Shown here: positions 6,900 through 11,032 of the stretch, piece by piece
Layout: every line of letters begins with the position of its first letter
How positions within the stretch are numbered: the first letter of the stretch is position 1
Source: an uncultured Geobacter sp.
GTDB taxonomy: Bacteria; Desulfobacterota; Desulfuromonadia; Geobacterales; Geobacteraceae
Direction: 5' to 3'
NCBI GenBank assembly: GCA_937886325.1
Contig: CALABV010000057.1
Coordinates: 1-11,032 of the forward strand
DNA length: 11,032 nt
Translations under genes and position numbers: made by a program
The notes under the pieces: generated by a model
What the model was told of the DNA's origin: nothing
Database searches by the model: none
Seen by the model: only the letters and a program-made list of their open reading frames with translations

Positions 6900-9800
6900 T
6901 TACCCCCTCCTCTCAAATTCCGCCCAAACAGTAGCGTAGTCGTCTTCGCGGTCGCACTTGTCGAAGGGGGCGTGGTAGGTGATGATGCGCTGGCGGGGGC
7001 CGCCGGGCATGGTGTCGTCAGTGATGGTGCGCTGGACGGTTTGGCCGGCAGGGAAGTCTTTAATCTCGTTCCACTCGTTGCGGGAGAAACCAACGCCGGG
7101 GAGGCCCTTGCTGCAGGTAAAAACTATGCGGCCGTTCTGGTCGTACCAGGTATCCTTTTCGTTCTGCCGCAGCACCGGGAATTGGATGCGGTAAATTGTG
7201 CAAAGCTCATCCAGGGTCAGTCCCAAAGCCATTGCTGCTAGCACGTCAATCTCCACTAGAGCCTGCCGTCGCTCGTAGTCGGTTCGTAAGGCGCAGTTTC
7301 GTTGCCATTTGGGGGTTAGTTTGGTGAATTTACCGTTGTCCAGCCTGGGGTCGTTTTTGGCCCAGCGTTCGTGTTTGAATACCTTGTCCCAGCATTCTTC
7401 CCAGAGTTCCGTGTAATGGGTGGTGAGGCAGCTAAGCAATAATATTCGAGAAATTAAGGCAATATTCGAATTGAGGAGTGGCAACTGCCTGAACAGATCA
7501 TCAGTGAAATTCGTTTTACTTGTTGTTTTTACAAAGAAATCAAATGGTAATGAGACTAGTGAAGCTGAAACCGACAGTAATTCTTTATTATCTTTAAATG
7601 TTACGCTGTAACATCCTGAATTATGAGATGTACTAGGTGGAATAATACAAGCGGACAAAGTCCTTTCATTAGGTGGAGGCAACATTTTTCTGCAAAGTAA
7701 TCTAAACTTATCAGTCATTTTTTTTCTTTTTTCGAAAGGAAGCTCTGTTATATCATCAAATATGCATTTATCGACTGGCAAATAGTTTGTTCGCTGTATG
7801 TATACGTCGGATATATTATGTAAATCAATTACATCGTAATCTGCTTTCTCACGACATATTTTTCTTGGAGTCTTATATAATGGGTTAGCAACATATACAT
7901 GTGGGCCAGAATATATGAATTCAGACAGTGCATCTACGAAGCAAGTTTTTCTTTTAATGATACCATCAGTTTGAGCGTTTGTTTCATGCCACATTTCAGT
8001 TCCATAGTATTTATTACTGATTTCTATGCAATATTTGCCATACTTGGCTATTTTTGATAGAACCTTTAATATATCTATAGAATGAACGGAAGGAAGTCTT
8101 GCATTCATAGGTTTTGTCCCTGGATCATCATACAACATGGAAAAAACACTCAATTCTTTAAGGCCAATGATAATGATTCGATTTTTGTGGCCATCAAGAT
8201 TCCATTCATCATTGTTATTTTTGAGACCATAACACGGTCCAGACCCATTATGGGAGAATGATTTTAATATTGTACTTACACTAAACAGATTAGCTATACT
8301 AACAAAACTCACTTCTCGATTGTTATTAGTGTTCTTGTAAACATTAATGCTAAATCTTTCCCTATGAGCTACATCAGCAAAAAGGTTAAAGGCATTTTGA
8401 AATTGATAGTGGCACTTCAACTTACCATAAAGATAAGTCCTTAAAATACCACCTCGTGGGTCATCGAAAACACCTTCTGGATGAAGTAGTCCAAACACCC
8501 CAACTTCATTAGTTAGCGACCACGACCGAACAATAAAGTTTTTATAGAGATTGGTCTGAACGCCGCCCAATTCAAAATAAAGTCGTTTGGAGTTGAGAAA
8601 AGTAACAATGCCGTCGCTCTGTCGGAACTGGTCGGCAAAGAACGCGCTGCTCTCCTCTGTAGCAATCAACTCCGGCCGCTTCTTATTGAACTCGGCGCTG
8701 GCTGCCTGTTTTACCCCCAGAAGCGGCTCCAATTCCCCAAGCACCGCCGCTTCTTGCCACTCCGCCTTGATCCATGGCGGGTTCCCCATAATCAGGTCAA
8801 AGCCCTTGTGCGCGGCAGTCGGCCCCAATACCTCGGTAAAGACCAGTTCCCAGTGGTGGAAATGCTGCTCAGTAGCCAAGTTCTGTGAGATCCCGAACCA
8901 TTGAACCGCATCCGTCAACTGGTCGGAGTCCGGAACGGAATCACCCATCAAGGCAATCAATGCGTCGACATCAAATCCGAGGCTTATGGAGAGCATCGGT
9001 CTGGCCGAGACCGGAGGAGGGTATTCCCCCAACAGCAATGAAGCAGCCGCAAGGAATGCCGCCCTGGATGGAAGCTCCCTCACCTTTTCCAACGGCCAGA
9101 ACCAGAGGGCGCACCAGGCATCCATGAGCAGTTTCAGCCGCTGAAAACTGTTGCTGGACGACTCCAGTTCGGCCTTGACCCGCTCCTGATCAGCCAGTGA
9201 TGGCCCGGCAGACAGGGACTCGGCATTGTCGGCCGATGCCGGCCACACGGTGGCCGTGCAGGCGGTCTGCTGCAGGGCCTCGGCCCGCTCCTTGGCATAG
9301 TCTTCCCAATGTCGGTCGATCAGGTCGCAAATCGCCAGGGCCTCCTTCACCTCATGCTGTTCCCACTTGGTCTTGACCTGCTTATTCAGCCAGTTTTTCG
9401 CGGTACCGCAGCGTTCCGGCCAGAGGCTGCGCATGAGCTTGTCCTGCTGGGTCGGCACCATCTCCTCGTCGAATACCAGGAAGTGGTAAATCTCGTCCTT
9501 CGCCCGCTTCTCCCCAGGTTTCAGAAGTCGCGGCACTTCACTGTTGCTGCCGTAGTGCTTGCCGGAGGTGAGCTGGGCCTTGGTCCACACAGCCCGCCGG
9601 GCGCCAATAAGGCTGTTGCCGCAGCGGAGACGGAGGCCGAACCAGGGGGTTGCGCCTGCCTGGAACTTGTCGGCATCACCATTCTCCCCTTCCTTCACCA
9701 GCAATCGGTGGATGGTGCCGAGCCATAGTGACAACGCTCCCAGTTCCACGGCGGTCGGATTCAGGTCCACACCATAAACGTTACGAGTGGCAATAAAATG

Positions 9801-11030
9801 CTTCACCCGTCGTAGTTCATCCAGATAACGGCCCGGGTCGATGGCTATTCCCGTTTGCACCTGCTTCAACTCGAGGTAGCGCTTCGCCAACTGCTCGGTA
9901 GCCTCCAGAAGGAACGCCCCACTCCCCATGGCGGGCTCGCAGAGCTTCAGTTCCAGTATACGGTCGGCATCTTTCGGCTTGAAATCCTTGAGCAGTTCCC
10001 GAAGCGCCTCCTCCACGAGACAGCGGGTAAGGACTTCCGGAGTGTAATAGGATGCGCTCTGTTCCCGGTCGATGCCGTTCAGGTGCAGGATGAAGGCGCC
10101 TTCCTTGTAGATGCGTGGCTTTCCCTCCCGGGTACGCTCCACCACGTCGTCGCCCACGGCGATGAACTCCTCCAGCCGCTCTTTGGGAACGAACCAGGTA
10201 GCGGTCTTCTTGTCGCGGAAACTGTTGCCGGGGGCCTTAACATGGATCAGGTCACGGTCCGCGAACATCCCCTTGTAGGAAAGGAGCCCTTCGTAGACCG
10301 CGCCCAACTGGTTGATTCCCAGCTCCGCGTAGTTGACCCGCCCGATGCTCCGGGAGTTGTCATCCACACTGAGGGAGAGCTTGAGAATGACCTGCTGCAG
10401 GATACGGTTGGAGAGGCGGGCACGGTCGAGGAGCGGGGTACTGTCCGGCGCGAACAGGGTGGCGGTAAGCGGTTTAACACTGAAGGCCCGGGCTGGGCCG
10501 TTGTAGGCAAAGGACATCTGCGGCGGAGCCTCTTCCGCCGGGCTGAAGCCCTCATGGATAATCTTGAAGAGCTGTTTCAGGCTCTCGTGGAAAAAGGTCC
10601 CTTCCTCGGTGGCGGGTGTGAGAGGGACCTGCTCCAAATCGCGAAGGGTTTCCAGGCTGTAGCCCAGACGGTAGATGTCGTCGGTGATGGGAAGAATGCC
10701 CAATTCCCCGCCGCGGGCCTCGGCGTATAGGCAGAACAGGAGCCTATAAACGAAGACCAATGCCTCATGGCGAAGGATCTCAGCGGTCACATCCTGCGAG
10801 CCGTCAGGGAATGCCTCATGGAGACGGAGTTGCCGGAAACTGAGCCCGCGGCGACGGCGATCGTCCACCCACTCGTTGGCCAGAAGTTCAATTGCTTCAC
10901 GTACCGCGTACTGGAGGTTCTCGGTGACGCCGTGGGCAAAGCGGTGGCTCTGCTCTTCCAGTCTGTCGTGGAGCACCTCGTCCGATTCACCTTCCGGGCA
11001 GAGGGTCTGGGCGGAAAGGAAGGCGGCCAT
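6900..11030 (-). CDS. Large Eco57I/DrmMI-like adenine-N6 DNA methyltransferase (5' end probably outside window)
   Basis: At least 1376 residues. Seen in order: helical N-terminal region with a VYRLLFCLYAEARG stretch (about 94-107); QLGAVYEGLL (241-250) and SYYTPEVL (327-334), which precede the catalytic domain in this family; SAM-binding motif I EPAMGSGAF (365-373); YGVDLNPTAVELG (419-431); HFHHWELVF (about 723-731); catalytic motif IV NPPW (750-753). NPPW with the preceding motif I marks N6-adenine methyltransferases. The 600 residues after motif IV should contain the target-recognition part, and a conserved C-terminal segment follows (about 1245-1376). Large enzymes of this build occur as solitary host-marking methylases in class 1 DISARM and BREX (PglX) and as fused type IIG/IIL enzymes. 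No nuclease motif is visible here, but the N-terminus is probably incomplete: the ATG at 11030 is only two bases from the edge, so it is provisional and no ribosome site can be judged. The gene is coupled to the downstream peptidase. Confidence 0.93.
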   Translation of the reverse strand: MAAFLSAQTLCPEGESDEVLHDRLEEQSHRFAHGVTENLQYAVREAIELLANEWVDDRRRRGLSFRQLRLHEAFPDGSQDVTAEILRHEALVFVYRLLFCLYAEARGGELGILPITDDIYRLGYSLETLRDLEQVPLTPATEEGTFFHESLKQLFKIIHEGFSPAEEAPPQMSFAYNGPARAFSVKPLTATLFAPDSTPLLDRARLSNRILQQVILKLSLSVDDNSRSIGRVNYAELGINQLGAVYEGLLSYKGMFADRDLIHVKAPGNSFRDKKTATWFVPKERLEEFIAVGDDVVERTREGKPRIYKEGAFILHLNGIDREQSASYYTPEVLTRCLVEEALRELLKDFKPKDADRILELKLCEPAMGSGAFLLEATEQLAKRYLELKQVQTGIAIDPGRYLDELRRVKHFIATRNVYGVDLNPTAVELGALSLWLGTIHRLLVKEGENGDADKFQAGATPWFGLRLRCGNSLIGARRAVWTKAQLTSGKHYGSNSEVPRLLKPGEKRAKDEIYHFLVFDEEMVPTQQDKLMRSLWPERCGTAKNWLNKQVKTKWEQHEVKEALAICDLIDRHWEDYAKERAEALQQTACTATVWPASADNAESLSAGPSLADQERVKAELESSSNSFQRLKLLMDAWCALWFWPLEKVRELPSRAAFLAAASLLLGEYPPPVSARPMLSISLGFDVDALIALMGDSVPDSDQLTDAVQWFGISQNLATEQHFHHWELVFTEVLGPTAAHKGFDLIMGNPPWIKAEWQEAAVLGELEPLLGVKQAASAEFNKKRPELIATEESSAFFADQFRQSDGIVTFLNSKRLYFELGGVQTNLYKNFIVRSWSLTNEVGVFGLLHPEGVFDDPRGGILRTYLYGKLKCHYQFQNAFNLFADVAHRERFSINVYKNTNNNREVSFVSIANLFSVSTILKSFSHNGSGPCYGLKNNNDEWNLDGHKNRIIIIGLKELSVFSMLYDDPGTKPMNARLPSVHSIDILKVLSKIAKYGKYCIEISNKYYGTEMWHETNAQTDGIIKRKTCFVDALSEFIYSGPHVYVANPLYKTPRKICREKADYDVIDLHNISDVYIQRTNYLPVDKCIFDDITELPFEKRKKMTDKFRLLCRKMLPPPNERTLSACIIPPSTSHNSGCYSVTFKDNKELLSVSASLVSLPFDFFVKTTSKTNFTDDLFRQLPLLNSNIALISRILLLSCLTTHYTELWEECWDKVFKHERWAKNDPRLDNGKFTKLTPKWQRNCALRTDYERRQALVEIDVLAAMALGLTLDELCTIYRIQFPVLRQNEKDTWYDQNGRIVFTCSKGLPGVGFSRNEWNEIKDFPAGQTVQRTITDDTMPGGPRQRIITYHAPFDKCDREDDYATVWAEFERRG
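6906..6911 (-). promoter_or_regulatory. Ribosome binding site deciding the peptidase GTG start
   Basis: The minus strand reads AGGAGG, a full Shine-Dalgarno match, 7 bases before the GTG at 6898. It sits within the final Arg-Arg codons of the methyltransferase gene, so termination and re-initiation are probably coupled. Confidence 0.75.
7430..8600 (-). other. AT-rich presumed target-recognition segment within the methyltransferase gene
   Basis: This corresponds to about residues 811-1201 of the methyltransferase. Hand counts of single lines give 15/60 G+C (7681-7740) and 22/60 (7921-7980), against 40/60 at 9181-9240 in the same gene. The reading frame is uninterrupted and the change is abrupt at both ends (near 8600 and 7430). 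The position after motif IV is where DNA-specificity domains lie in this family, so replacement of the specificity domain by recombination is the simplest explanation. Confidence 0.6.
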
Positions 11031-11032
11031 GA

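Noticed and set aside
6899..7093. N-terminal extension of the peptidase frame to an ATG at 7093
   Set aside because: The extra 65 residues are low-complexity Ser/Pro/Ala/Thr-rich and overlap the conserved C-terminus of the methyltransferase out of frame, while a strong AGGAGG marks the GTG at 6898.
9855..10730. Plus-strand open frame of 291 codons opposite the methyltransferase
   Set aside because: It is antisense to SAM motif I and the conserved N-terminal region of the methyltransferase, and has no recognisable domain.

Overview
The window is bacterial, gene-dense and looks like part of an accessory (probable phage-defence) island. Most of it is fairly GC-rich: hand counts of single 60-base lines give about 65-68 % G+C in the large genes, with much lower patches. 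It holds no rRNA, tRNA, plasmid or core-metabolic gene that would identify the host. A GC-moderate proteobacterium or Desulfobacterota is a guess only.

Layout, right to left along the minus strand. (1) Positions 11030-6900 encode a very large Eco57I/DISARM-DrmMI-like adenine-N6 DNA methyltransferase, which probably begins upstream of the window. (2) One base after its stop, a 500-residue papain-fold (family C1-like) cysteine peptidase starts at a GTG and ends at 5396. It has an intact Cys/His/Asn triad, an unassigned N-terminal half and no secretion signal. (3) Positions 4342 to the left edge are one continuously open frame of 1447 residues, the N-terminal part of a giant superfamily-2 DEAD/DEAH-type helicase of the DUF1998-associated (DruE/MrfA/DrmA-like) group. 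It carries all main helicase motifs and two zinc-ribbon-like cysteine pairs, and runs off the window. (4) Between peptidase and helicase, on the plus strand, lies a 261-residue NYN/PIN-like nuclease gene. Its leader holds a candidate promoter and two adjacent hairpins, the second followed by five Ts like an intrinsic terminator.

How the parts may work together (inference): a methyltransferase plus a large DUF1998-group helicase is the core of DISARM-like defence. The translational coupling of the peptidase to the methyltransferase suggests that it is a stoichiometric partner or effector, and the NYN protein could supply RNA or DNA cleavage. This combination is not a named system that I recognise with certainty. 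It resembles class 1 DISARM and Druantia in parts but shows a protease and a PIN-like nuclease where those systems have other subunits.

The region coding for the methyltransferase's presumed target-recognition segment (about 7430-8600) is strikingly AT-rich compared with the rest of the gene, as expected of specificity-domain replacement by recombination. The many long plus-strand open frames opposite the two largest genes are antisense shadows of GC-rich coding sequence and are not annotated.
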